A program made the position numbers and the translations under genes. Shown piece after piece: positions 53,432-61,411 of a stretch of DNA of 64,000 nucleotides. The first letter of the stretch is position 1. Every line of letters begins with the position of its first letter. Source of the DNA: an uncultured Clostridia bacterium. GTDB taxonomy: Bacteria > Bacillota > Clostridia > TANB77 > CAG-508. Location: positions 131,991 to 195,990 of the forward strand of contig CAKOWY010000002.1 of NCBI GenBank assembly GCA_934129895.1, given 5' to 3'. The notes under the pieces are model-generated. The model ran no database searches and was not told the origin of the DNA. It worked only from the letters and a program-made list of their open reading frames with translations.

Positions 53432-54406
53432 ATGTGTACAGCAGCAACATATAAAACAAAAGACTTCTATTTTGGAAGAACATTAGACTATGAGTTTTCT
53501 TATAAAGAAGAAGTAACGATAACACCAAGAAATTACCAATTCAATTTTAGAAATAAAGAATCAATTACAAATCATTATGCAATAATAGGAATGGCTTATG
53601 TAGCCGATAATTATCCATTATATTATGATGCAATAAATGAAAAAGGATTAGGAATAGCAGGATTAAATTTTGTTGGTAATGCTCATTATAATGAACAACA
53701 GCAAGAAAAAGATAATATTGCACAATTTGAATTTATTCCATGGATTTTAAGTCAATGTGCAACAACAAAAGAAGCAAGAAAATTAATAGAAAAAATCAAT
53801 TTGTTAAATATTTCGTTTAGTGCTCAATTACCATTAGCACAATTACATTGGATTATTTCAGATTCAGAAGAATCAATAACAGTAGAAGCGGTAAAAGAAG
53901 GAATTAAAATATATGATAATCCAGTAGGAGTATTAACAAACAATCCATCATTTGATAAGCAACTATTTGCACTAAACAATTATATGAACTTGTCTAACAA
54001 ATCATCTCAAAATACATTTGCACCAAATTTAGAATTACAACAATATAGTAGAGGAATGGGAGAAATCGGACTTCCAGGAGATTTATCATCACAATCAAGA
54101 TTTGTTAGAGTGGCATTTGTAAAAATGAACTCTGTATCTGGTGAGGATGAAAATGAGAGTGTAAGTCAATTTTTTCATATACTTAATTCAGTTGACCAAC
54201 AAAGAGGATGTTGTCAATTAGATGATGGAAAATATGAAATTACAATTTATACTTCATGTTGCAATGCAACTAAAGGAATATACTATTATACAACTTATAA
54301 TAATCATCAAATAACAGCAGTTGATATGCATAAAGAAAATTTAGATGGAGATAGTCTTATTAGATATCCATTAATAAAAGGTGAGCATATCAATTATCAA
54401 AACTAG
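53432..54406 (+). CDS. bsh: Bile salt hydrolase / choloylglycine hydrolase family
   Basis: 324 aa. It begins Met-Cys, so after Met removal Cys becomes the N-terminal nucleophile. FGRTLDYE carries the Arg and Asp of the active site. VLTNNPSFD gives the Asn, and SQSRFVR the Arg, all positions expected in choloylglycine hydrolases. Such enzymes deconjugate glycine or taurine from bile acids, and penicillin V acylases share the fold. AAGGAGGAAAAT precedes the start, and a terminator follows. It supports a gut habitat. Activity on bile salts versus other amides cannot be read from the sequence. Confidence 0.85.
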   Translation: MCTAATYKTKDFYFGRTLDYEFSYKEEVTITPRNYQFNFRNKESITNHYAIIGMAYVADNYPLYYDAINEKGLGIAGLNFVGNAHYNEQQQEKDNIAQFEFIPWILSQCATTKEARKLIEKINLLNISFSAQLPLAQLHWIISDSEESITVEAVKEGIKIYDNPVGVLTNNPSFDKQLFALNNYMNLSNKSSQNTFAPNLELQQYSRGMGEIGLPGDLSSQSRFVRVAFVKMNSVSGEDENESVSQFFHILNSVDQQRGCCQLDDGKYEITIYTSCCNATKGIYYYTTYNNHQITAVDMHKENLDGDSLIRYPLIKGEHINYQN

Positions 54407-54410
54407 TAAT

Positions 54411-54447
54411 AAATATCCACAAATAGAGTAAATTTTGTGGATATTTG
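54411..54447 (+). terminator. Terminator after bsh
   Basis: AATATCCACAAA pairs with TTTGTGGATATT around an A-rich loop. Confidence 0.75.
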
Positions 54448-54481
54448 TGATATAAAATATAAAGAAAAGGAGTGTAAAAAG

Positions 54482-54952
54482 ATGGATTTAACTATTGATG
54501 TTGAAGATTATAAATTAAATGTGAGGGCTACAGTAATAATTGAACATAATGGAAAAATTTTAGCTCATAAAAATGTACGATCTAACCATTATGCTTTAAT
54601 TGGAGGCAGAGTTAAAATAGGAGAAGACTCAGAAACTACAGTCAAAAGAGAAATGATGGAAGAATTGGGCAAGAAAATAGAAGTTACAGGATATATTGCA
54701 ACAATAGAGAATTTTTTTGAAATGAATGGTACTAAATATCATGAAATATTATTTGTACATAAAGCAGAATTTGTCGATGAAGAAGATAAGAAAATAGAAT
54801 ATTCTTTAAAAAATATTGAAGGAGAAGATTGGCTTCAATATGAATGGTTAGATATTTCTAAAATTGATGAGTACCCATTACTTCCAGCATCAATAAAAAG
54901 TGTATTAAAAGAAAATAAATTTCCTGTTCACAAGATTACTAAAGATATTTAA
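54482..54952 (+). CDS. Nudix hydrolase
   Basis: 156 aa from the ATG at 54482, behind AAAAGGAGTG. Upstream in-frame codons precede that site. The Nudix box GGRVKIGED...REMMEELGKKI is complete. The protein starts with a short domain and ends with KSVLKENK. It would hydrolyse a nucleotide derivative. A second Nudix protein, fused to a methyltransferase, is encoded 30 bases downstream, so they may work on the same or related substrates. Confidence 0.88.
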   Translation: MDLTIDVEDYKLNVRATVIIEHNGKILAHKNVRSNHYALIGGRVKIGEDSETTVKREMMEELGKKIEVTGYIATIENFFEMNGTKYHEILFVHKAEFVDEEDKKIEYSLKNIEGEDWLQYEWLDISKIDEYPLLPASIKSVLKENKFPVHKITKDI

Positions 54953-54982
54953 TAAAAAAGCAGTTAAGGAAGGATGTGAATT

Positions 54983-56077
54983 ATGGCAGAATTTTGGGAT
55001 ATATATGATGAAAACCGAAATAAAACAGGTAAGCTAGCTGAAAGAGATGTGTATGAATTTAATGAAGGAGAATATCATATTGTTGTAACTGGAATAATTT
55101 TTAATTCAAAATACGAAATATTGATAAGTAAAAGAGCATCATGGAAGAAATATGGCGGATTATGGGAATGTAATGGTGGTTCAATATTAACAGGAGAAAC
55201 TAGTTTGGAAGGAATTTTAAGAGAGTTAAAAGAGGAATTAGGAATAACATTTTCAGAAAAAGATGCTACCTTTTTGAAAGAAGTCAAGAGAGATAAAAAA
55301 GTACCAGATTTTAAGGATTTATGGATATTTCAAAGAAATATTTCTATAAATGAGATTACATTTCCGGATGGAGAGGCAACAGAGGCTAAATGGGTTACAA
55401 TTGAAGAATTTATCAATATGTATAATAATAATGAAATTGTTCCAACAATTGATTTTGGAGAGGAAGAATATAAAATAGCAGTTGGAATTTTAAAGAAGAA
55501 AAAGTCAGAAAGATATTATGATAATACAGAATTAAATATTCCAAGGAAAAATGTAAAGTATTTTATAGAGAATGTGAAAAACATTACTGGTAAGGCGATC
55601 GATATAGGTTGTGGAGCTGGAAATGATACGGTTTATTTAATAAAAAATGGATGGAGTGTTACTGCAATTGATAAAGAAAATGTAAAAGAAAGAATTTCAA
55701 AAAGATTGAGTTCTGATGAAATGAAAAGATTTGAATTTCAAAAACGAAATTTTGAAAATATGCAATTAGAAGAAGCAGATTTAATTGTGGCTAATTACAG
55801 TTTATCTTTTTGTTATAAACAGGAATTTGATGAAATGTGGAAAACTATAAAGAAAAATATATGTAAAGATGGTTATTTTGTTGGAAATTTTTTTGGAATA
55901 AATGATTCTTGGAATAAAGCTGAATCTAATATGACATTTTTTACAAAAGAGCAGGTACTAAAGTTATTTGATGAGTTTGATATTATTAAGTTTAATGAAG
56001 TAGAAAAAGATGACCTAACTGGTCTTGGAAATATGAAACATTGGCATATTTATAATGTTATTGCAAAGAAAAAATAA
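54983..56077 (+). CDS. Fusion of Nudix hydrolase and SAM-dependent methyltransferase
   Basis: 364 aa in two parts. Residues about 1-170 are a Nudix domain of the IPP-isomerase-like branch (opening FWDIYDENRNKTG), with box GGSILTGET to RELKEELGI. Residues about 185-364 are a class I methyltransferase with motif I AIDIGCGAGNDTVYLIK and acidic loop VTAIDKEN, resembling TehB-like small-molecule methyltransferases. The two are joined by a lysine-rich linker with no stop or shift, so it is a true single reading frame. The fusion could couple hydrolysis and methylation of one compound. A bidirectional terminator follows. Confidence 0.85.
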   Translation: MAEFWDIYDENRNKTGKLAERDVYEFNEGEYHIVVTGIIFNSKYEILISKRASWKKYGGLWECNGGSILTGETSLEGILRELKEELGITFSEKDATFLKEVKRDKKVPDFKDLWIFQRNISINEITFPDGEATEAKWVTIEEFINMYNNNEIVPTIDFGEEEYKIAVGILKKKKSERYYDNTELNIPRKNVKYFIENVKNITGKAIDIGCGAGNDTVYLIKNGWSVTAIDKENVKERISKRLSSDEMKRFEFQKRNFENMQLEEADLIVANYSLSFCYKQEFDEMWKTIKKNICKDGYFVGNFFGINDSWNKAESNMTFFTKEQVLKLFDEFDIIKFNEVEKDDLTGLGNMKHWHIYNVIAKKK

Positions 56078-56079
56078 TA

Positions 56080-56116
56080 AAAAAAGCACTATATAGCAAA
56101 ATATGGTGCTTTTTTA
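56080..56116. terminator. Bidirectional terminator between convergent genes
   Basis: AAAAAAGCACTATA pairs with TATGGTGCTTTTTT (one mismatch), between the Nudix-methyltransferase and dGTPase genes. Confidence 0.85.
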
Positions 56117-56121
56117 TAAAT

Positions 56122-57324
56122 TTAAAATCCTATAATCTCATTATAGCAACTAATAGCAAAATTATCAGTCATACCAGAAATATAGTAAACAATAGCTTTA
56201 TAAAAATCTTTAGGATCACTCATATCAAAAACAACTTTATTCTTTAAATTAGAATCAGTTCTATCAGTCAAATTCCAATACTTCTTAATCCAATCAACAA
56301 AACTAGAAATAAGAACAGGGTAGAAAACTTTAAGAGAATTCAATTTTTCCAAAGTACGTTCATTATCATAACATTCAGCCAAAACATTAAAAATTTGATT
56401 AATAACAAGTTTAAAATAATCAAAAGGATATTGCAAATGTTTATTAAAATAAATATGTTCATAGTTAAATTTTTTGATATCATTCAATAAATTCAAATTT
56501 TCATCAGAAAAACGAAGACCATTTTCAGGTGAAGAATTTGAACAAATATCATAAATTAGAGTATTAATAATATTAGAATTATTAATTTTTTGAGACTTAT
56601 CATATTTTAATAAATTATAAAGTTCGTCCAAATGATTATCAATAATATGCAGATAAATAGCATCCTCAATATCACGAATAATATAAGAAATTTTATCAGA
56701 AACTTTTACAACACAACCTTCCCATGTATAAGGATTATATTGATTTGGATAATTATAATCATTTAAATCAATACAATTATCTCTAGGTTTAATACAATTT
56801 TCATCAATTTCACCACAATGAGAAATTATTCCATCCCTAACAGCATAGGTTAGATTCATATTTTCAAAGTTAGAATTGCAATTTTCCAATAATTCAATAT
56901 TATCTACAATATTAATTCCATTCTTTTCATGCCAAAAAGAAGTTCCAATATACTTTTGTGACAACTCAGATAAAATCCTTTCACCTTGGTGTCCAAATGG
57001 AGCATGGCCTAAATCATGTCCTATAGCTATAGCTTTAGTTAATTCTGTATTTAGTCCTAATGTGTTTGCAATGGTATAACTAATAGAATCAACATGGCTA
57101 ACATGTTCCATTCTTGTACAAATATGATCACTTGTAGGTGAAAAAAATACTTGAGTTTTATGTTTCATTCTTTTGTATGCATTAGAATGTAAAATTCTAT
57201 TGTAATCTCGTTCAAAATCACTTCTTAAATCGTTTTCTCTTTTGTAAATTTGATTTTCTCTATGTATTAAATTATTCCATTTTGGATTATTAATATCAGC
57301 TTTTTCATTTAAAAATTTTTTCAT
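56122..57324 (-). CDS. dgt: Deoxyguanosinetriphosphate triphosphohydrolase-like HD protein
   Basis: 400 aa. HD-domain metal ligands are visible in TRMEHVSHVDS and IAIGHDLGHAPFGHQGE, and the dGTPase signature HSNAYKRMKHKTQVF is at the N-terminus. Enzymes of this family remove triphosphate from dNTPs, controlling nucleotide pools. dGTPases of this group can also act as phage defence by depleting dNTPs, but this copy lies in the backbone, outside the elements. AAAGGA precedes the minus-strand ATG. Confidence 0.9.
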   Translation of the reverse strand: MKKFLNEKADINNPKWNNLIHRENQIYKRENDLRSDFERDYNRILHSNAYKRMKHKTQVFFSPTSDHICTRMEHVSHVDSISYTIANTLGLNTELTKAIAIGHDLGHAPFGHQGERILSELSQKYIGTSFWHEKNGINIVDNIELLENCNSNFENMNLTYAVRDGIISHCGEIDENCIKPRDNCIDLNDYNYPNQYNPYTWEGCVVKVSDKISYIIRDIEDAIYLHIIDNHLDELYNLLKYDKSQKINNSNIINTLIYDICSNSSPENGLRFSDENLNLLNDIKKFNYEHIYFNKHLQYPFDYFKLVINQIFNVLAECYDNERTLEKLNSLKVFYPVLISSFVDWIKKYWNLTDRTDSNLKNKVVFDMSDPKDFYKAIVYYISGMTDNFAISCYNEIIGF

Positions 57325-57423
57325 TTAATAAATCCTTTCTTTAATAATAAGATGTGTTGATATTATATAATAAAGATTTGTAAAAATCTAGAAGAACTAA
57401 TAAAATCATATTAAATATTAAAA

Positions 57424-57458
57424 TAAAAAACACCTCCTAAAAATTAGAAAGTGTTTTA
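57424..57458 (-). terminator. Terminator of tRNA-fMet
   Basis: On the minus strand AAAACAC pairs with GTGTTTT(TT) after the tRNA 3' end, with a T run following. Confidence 0.7.
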
Positions 57459-57464
57459 AATCTA

Positions 57465-57540
57465 TGGTTGCGGGGGATAGACTCGAACTACCGACCTTTG
57501 GGTTATGAGCCCAACGAGCTGCCAACTGCTCCACCCCGCG
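57465..57540 (-). tRNA. Initiator tRNA-fMet (CAT)
   Basis: On the minus strand the gene begins CGCGGGGTGG and ends CCCGCAACCA, with a CAT anticodon in GGGCTCATAACCC. The three G-C pairs at the base of the anticodon stem, and the C1-A72 mismatch (C at position 1 opposite A), are initiator hallmarks. CCA is encoded. The gene is intact and has no integrated element. It differs from the element cores at one position (CCCAAAGGTC instead of CCCGAAGGTC) and in the T stem. Confidence 0.93.
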
Positions 57541-57686
57541 ATGTACAAAACATATTATAACGTTTTTGGTTTAATTTGTCAATACTTTATATTAATATTA
57601 TATGAAAAAATTTGAAAAATATTACTAAAATGTTTACGAATAACACCTGTTTATAAGAAAATTATATTTATAGCTACAAACAAAAA

Positions 57687-57776
57687 TACGTTACAATTAA
57701 TTGGATTTAAAATCCTATATGTAAGGAAAAAAGATGATTTGTCGAGTTCATCGAATGCCAATTAATATGTAACGTA
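57687..57776. promoter_or_regulatory. Inverted repeat and 0A-box-like motifs upstream of the Spo0A-like gene
   Basis: TACGTTACAATTAATTGG (57687-57704) is inverted at 57758-57776 with one extra base, about 53 bases apart. Between the arms lie TGTCGAG (57740) and CATCGAA (57749), both close to the TGTCGAA Spo0A box. The right arm contains ATGTAACG, also found in the KAP and Gabija-like promoters. Confidence 0.45.
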
Positions 57777-57856
57777 AGAATATAAACTAATTAAAAATAT
57801 ATAATAAGTATAATAAAAAAATAGAATATAGATTTGAGAAAGAAAAATAAAATGAT

Positions 57857-57890
57857 ATGGTATTTTGTGAGAATTTATGGTATATTGTGA
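57857..57890. promoter_or_regulatory. Two direct repeats 20 bp apart before the Spo0A-like gene
   Basis: ATGGTATTTTGTGA at 57857 and ATGGTATATTGTGA at 57877 differ at one base and are exactly 20 bp apart (about two helical turns). They lie about 30 bases before the start codon and could be a tandem operator. Confidence 0.45.
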
Positions 57891-57918
57891 ATAAAATAAA
57901 TAAGAAAGGTGTGAGAAA

Positions 57919-58707
57919 ATGGAGTTAAAGCCGATGAAAATTTTAATGATAGAAGATGACATTGACGATTGTATAAAACTTAAAGATTGTATAAAAAAGA
58001 GAAAAGATATTGAATTGGTTGATATAACTGATTCAGATACAAAAGGATTAAAACGTATTAGAGAAAAAAGACCTGAGGGTATTATACTTGATTTGGAACT
58101 AAATGAAAGTAATTCTGGAAGCCTTAATACACTTGAATTTATGAATAATATAAAGAAGTTACAATTGAATTATGAGCCAATTGTAATAGTTGCAACACAT
58201 ATAAATTCAAAAAGAACGTATGACAAGTTGCATAAAGATGGTGTAGAAATTATTTATTACAAGGGAAATCCTAAATTTTCTTATGATTCTATTTTGAATA
58301 GTTTTATTAGTTTAAGACAAGTAAACGAAATAGATAATAATGATTCGGTTGAAGAAGAATTAATAAAAACAGAAAAGAAAATTTCAGATATAATATATGA
58401 TGAATTAGAAAATATTGGAATAAGTCCTAAAATGATAGGAAAAGAATATTTACATGAAGCTATTTTATATTTAATTGAAAATCCAGATGGTGGAGAAAAT
58501 CTAACACAACATTTAGTAAAAAAATATAAAAGAGCAAGTAATACTATAAGTAATGGAATGCAAAATGCAATTAATCAAGCATGGAGATTTTCATCAATTG
58601 ATGATTTAGAAAAATATTATACAGCAAAGGTTGATGTTAACAAAGGAGTTCCATCACCAATTGATTTTGTATATTATTATAAAGATAAAATTAGAAAAAT
58701 GATTTAA
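57919..58707 (+). CDS. Spo0A-like response regulator
   Basis: 262 aa. The receiver domain has the acidic pair in IEDDIDD, the phospho-acceptor D58 in IILDLEL, a Thr in VVATH (here IVATH) and K115 in YYKGNP, so it should be phosphorylatable. A linker leads to a C-terminal domain (about 145-262) recognisable as Spo0A_C by IGKEYLHEAILYLIENPDGG, the recognition-helix region NGMQNAINQAWRF, and the final SPIDFVYYYKDKI. Spo0A-type proteins bind TGTCGAA-like boxes. The usual partner genes of the master spo0A (spoIVB) are absent, so this is likely a paralogue. It is followed by its own terminator. Confidence 0.85.
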   Translation: MELKPMKILMIEDDIDDCIKLKDCIKKRKDIELVDITDSDTKGLKRIREKRPEGIILDLELNESNSGSLNTLEFMNNIKKLQLNYEPIVIVATHINSKRTYDKLHKDGVEIIYYKGNPKFSYDSILNSFISLRQVNEIDNNDSVEEELIKTEKKISDIIYDELENIGISPKMIGKEYLHEAILYLIENPDGGENLTQHLVKKYKRASNTISNGMQNAINQAWRFSSIDDLEKYYTAKVDVNKGVPSPIDFVYYYKDKIRKMI

Positions 58708-58735
58708 AGAAGTATAGATATTAAATGAAATTGAT

Positions 58736-58768
58736 AAAAAGTAGATACATGGAGTGTCTACTTTTATT
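58736..58768 (+). terminator. Terminator of the Spo0A-like gene
   Basis: GTAGATAC pairs with GTGTCTAC (one mismatch), preceded by A and followed by T runs. Confidence 0.8.
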
Positions 58769-58917
58769 TTATAACATCAATATTAATCTATGCTTTTTTA
58801 TTTTTTCTAACAAAATTTAAAAATTACCAAAATATATGATTTTTATTTCCCACTAAAATTCTAGAGTTTAAAGATATTCTTATATCAATAAAACAAAAGA
58901 AAAAGGTGGTGGATAGA

Positions 58918-58971
58918 ATGGATGCATTTTTAAGATATTTAGCAGAATATATAAAAAAATGGTTTGACTAG
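58918..58971 (+). CDS. 17-aa amphipathic micropeptide (possible signal peptide)
   Basis: ATG at 58918 with AAAGGTGG eight bases upstream. The frame encodes MDAFLRYLAEYIKKWFD. Hydrophobic residues (F4, L5, Y7, L8, Y11, I12, W15, F16) fall at i, i+3/i+4 steps, so as a helix it would be amphipathic, net charge near neutral. There is no Cys. A strong terminator begins eight bases after the stop, so the peptide has its own short mRNA. It lies between a Spo0A-like regulator and a GHKL sensor kinase. It is too short for standard gene callers. Proof of translation is absent. Confidence 0.5.
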   Translation: MDAFLRYLAEYIKKWFD

Positions 58972-58978
58972 AATGTAG

Positions 58979-59034
58979 AAAGATAATCATATAAGTTATT
59001 ATTAAAACTTATATTGATTATCTTTTTATTTTTA
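58979..59034 (+). terminator. Terminator between micropeptide and kinase genes
   Basis: AGATAATCATATAAGTT pairs with AACTTATATTGATTATCT (one bulged base) and is followed by a T run. It ends the peptide transcript and may act as an attenuator in front of the kinase gene. Confidence 0.85.
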
Positions 59035-59065
59035 GGTATAATATCGCCTAAAAGGAGATGTGAAA

Positions 59066-60490
59066 ATGGAAATTAATAGTATAAATGCAATTTTAAAAAT
59101 TATAAAAATATTTATAAGAAATTATTTTATAGTTTTTACAGCTAATAAATTAATGTCAGAAAATAGTGAAAAGAATTTAAAACAATTTCTATTGATGTTT
59201 GTAGAAAATATTATAATAACAGGTTGTTACATTTACATTGATGATTATTATGGTATTTTTTATGGGACAGTTTGGATTACATTGGCAACATCAATAGTTC
59301 TTTGTATTAATAGAAAAATTGATATAGGATATTCACTAATATTGAATATTATATCAATATGTATAAATTATGTAATATTATTAATTTCAGTAGCATTAAG
59401 TGGTATTATATATAAGGTAGTAAAATTAAATGACATTATTAATAACATAATAATAATTTTAGTGTATGTTACAATTCTTTTTAAATTTATAAATATGAAA
59501 AAATTTAAAAGTGGATTGAATTTTATAGAAGCAGATATAAAGAATGGATATTTAGATACTGTTATTCTAAATATTTGTGCAGTAACAATATTTCTAATTA
59601 CATTCATATATGAATGTGATATAAATTATACTGTTAGAGTATTATTATCCATATTTATTTTATCAACAATAATGTTTGTAACAATATTTAAGTCATTTCA
59701 ATTATATTATAAGCATAGAAATTTGATTAAAACATTAAATTTGACAGAAAAAGAATTAGAAAATTGTAAAGAAGAATTACGAGTATTGGAAAAAGAAAAT
59801 TTAGAATTGAATGAACAAAATCATAGTTTAGTACATAAACAAAAGGCTTTAGGATATAGAATAGAAAAAATGCAAGGAAGTATGTTACAAGAAAATATAT
59901 TTAAAGAAACGGTAGATGAATATGATGAAATTTCAAAAATGATGTATAAAGAAAAAGTAAAAAGTCCTATAACTAAAACAGAAGTGAAAAACATAGATGA
60001 AATGTTAGAATATATGCAATCGGAATGTGAAAAAAGTAAGATTGAATTTAATGTTCAAATTGTAGGAAATATATTTCAGATGGTAAATAATTATATATCA
60101 AAAGAAGATCTGGAAATATTAATTGCAGATCATGTAAAAGATGCAATAATAGCCATAAAACATTCAGAAAATGATTATAGGAGTATATTAGTAAGAATTG
60201 GAAAAATAGAAGATATTTATAGCTTATATATTTTTGACAGTGGAGTTGAATTTAAAAATGAAATATTAAAAAATCTTGGAAAGAAACCATGTACAACATA
60301 TTCCGATGAAGGTGGAACTGGAATGGGATTTATGAATACATTTAAAACTTTAAGAAAATATAATGCTAGTTTAATAATAAATGAAATAGGAGAACCAAGT
60401 ATTCAAAACTATACTAAATTGGTATGTATAAAATTTGATGGTAAAAATGAATTTAAAATTATAACATATAAAGATAAAATTAACTTGTAA
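59066..60490 (+). CDS. Membrane GHKL sensor kinase (AgrC/ComD-like topology)
   Basis: 474 aa from the ATG at 59066, seven bases after AAAGGAGA. The N-terminal half holds six to seven membrane helices. A long coiled coil follows (about residues 215-250), with LVHKQKALGYRIEKM around residue 255 as the probable phospho-accepting histidine region. The C-terminal ATPase shows IADHVKDAIIAI (about 352) where the N box should be, IFDSGVEF (G1) and GGTGMGFMNTF (G2). Such kinases sense peptides. Both canonical N-box Asn appear as Asp, so ATP binding or catalysis may be altered. The 17-aa peptide gene lies immediately upstream. Confidence 0.75.
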   Translation: MEINSINAILKIIKIFIRNYFIVFTANKLMSENSEKNLKQFLLMFVENIIITGCYIYIDDYYGIFYGTVWITLATSIVLCINRKIDIGYSLILNIISICINYVILLISVALSGIIYKVVKLNDIINNIIIILVYVTILFKFINMKKFKSGLNFIEADIKNGYLDTVILNICAVTIFLITFIYECDINYTVRVLLSIFILSTIMFVTIFKSFQLYYKHRNLIKTLNLTEKELENCKEELRVLEKENLELNEQNHSLVHKQKALGYRIEKMQGSMLQENIFKETVDEYDEISKMMYKEKVKSPITKTEVKNIDEMLEYMQSECEKSKIEFNVQIVGNIFQMVNNYISKEDLEILIADHVKDAIIAIKHSENDYRSILVRIGKIEDIYSLYIFDSGVEFKNEILKNLGKKPCTTYSDEGGTGMGFMNTFKTLRKYNASLIINEIGEPSIQNYTKLVCIKFDGKNEFKIITYKDKINL

Positions 60491-60552
60491 CATTAATAAA
60501 TTTTTTTAATATACATATATTTAATCAAGAATAAAAGAAAGAGGTTAATTAT

Positions 60553-61089
60553 ATGAAATTAAAAAAATGGCAAATAATAGTTACTGTAGTTTGCTTGATA
60601 TTAGGCACTATTTTACATTTTACTTATGAAATATCTTTGAATAATACTTTTGTAGGAATTTTTAGTGCAACAAACGAAAGTGTTTGGGAACATTTGAAAT
60701 TAATATTCTATCCGATGCTACTAATGGCGATTATAGGATATTTTATAATAGGAAATAAATATAAAAATTATTGGTTTGCACAAATTAAAGGAATAATAAT
60801 TTCAATGATTTTTGTTGTTATATTTTTCTATACATATACAGGGATTATTGGAAGAAATATTGGAATAGTGGACATTGCTACATTTATATTTAGTATTATT
60901 GGTGGAGAATATGTAATTTATAAAACAATAAGAGATAAAAGAAATTTTAATGCTGAAGCAGTATCAGTAATTTTAGCTATATTAATATTAATAATGTTTA
61001 TTGTATTTACAATATATCCTCCTAAAATACCATTATTTGAAGATCCTATTTATGGAACATTTGGGATTGAACCTAAGAAAATAGATTAA
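60553..61089 (+). CDS. DUF6512-like membrane protein
   Basis: 178 aa with about five membrane segments. The motif HFTYEISLNN in the first segment and FSATNESVWEHLKLIFYP in the following loop are the features I associate with the DUF6512 family. No function is known. It lies 62 bases after the kinase gene behind GAAAGAGG and ends at a clear terminator. It may or may not belong to the sensory set. Confidence 0.6.
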   Translation: MKLKKWQIIVTVVCLILGTILHFTYEISLNNTFVGIFSATNESVWEHLKLIFYPMLLMAIIGYFIIGNKYKNYWFAQIKGIIISMIFVVIFFYTYTGIIGRNIGIVDIATFIFSIIGGEYVIYKTIRDKRNFNAEAVSVILAILILIMFIVFTIYPPKIPLFEDPIYGTFGIEPKKID

Positions 61090-61100
61090 ATATGTAATGA

Positions 61101-61133
61101 AAAAAGACACATTATAAAAAATGTGTCTTTTAA
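61101..61133 (+). terminator. Terminator after the DUF6512-like gene
   Basis: AAAAAGACACATT pairs with AATGTGTCTTTTA. Confidence 0.85.
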
Positions 61134-61310
61134 TCTTGCAACATTAATGAAACCAGACGAAAATATAGAATATTAATGTTTGAAAAAAAGCAAGAAAAAC
61201 TAGCCAGAATAAGACATAAATATACAGTATATATTAAATACAAGTATATCATATATATGAAAAGAAATATGTAATAATATGTCAATTTATACCAGAAAAA
61301 TTTGAAAAAA

Positions 61311-61338
61311 TTGACAAAAAGCACTTGATTTTTTAAAT
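61311..61338 (+). promoter_or_regulatory. Promoter before the DUF6514-like gene
   Basis: TTGACA (61311-61316), 16-base spacer, TTAAAT (61333-61338). It follows about 180 bases of A-rich DNA with no gene. Confidence 0.5.
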
Positions 61339-61411
61339 ATAAAGTAATATAGTTATACGCATGAGTTCATAGATGAAGAAACTTATACTAAAGAAGGGGA
61401 GGTATAAATTT

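Noticed and set aside
57919..58707. The master sporulation regulator spo0A
   Set aside because: The Spo0A_C domain is clear, but the usual neighbours (spoIVB and others) are absent and the receiver is divergent, so a paralogue is more likely.
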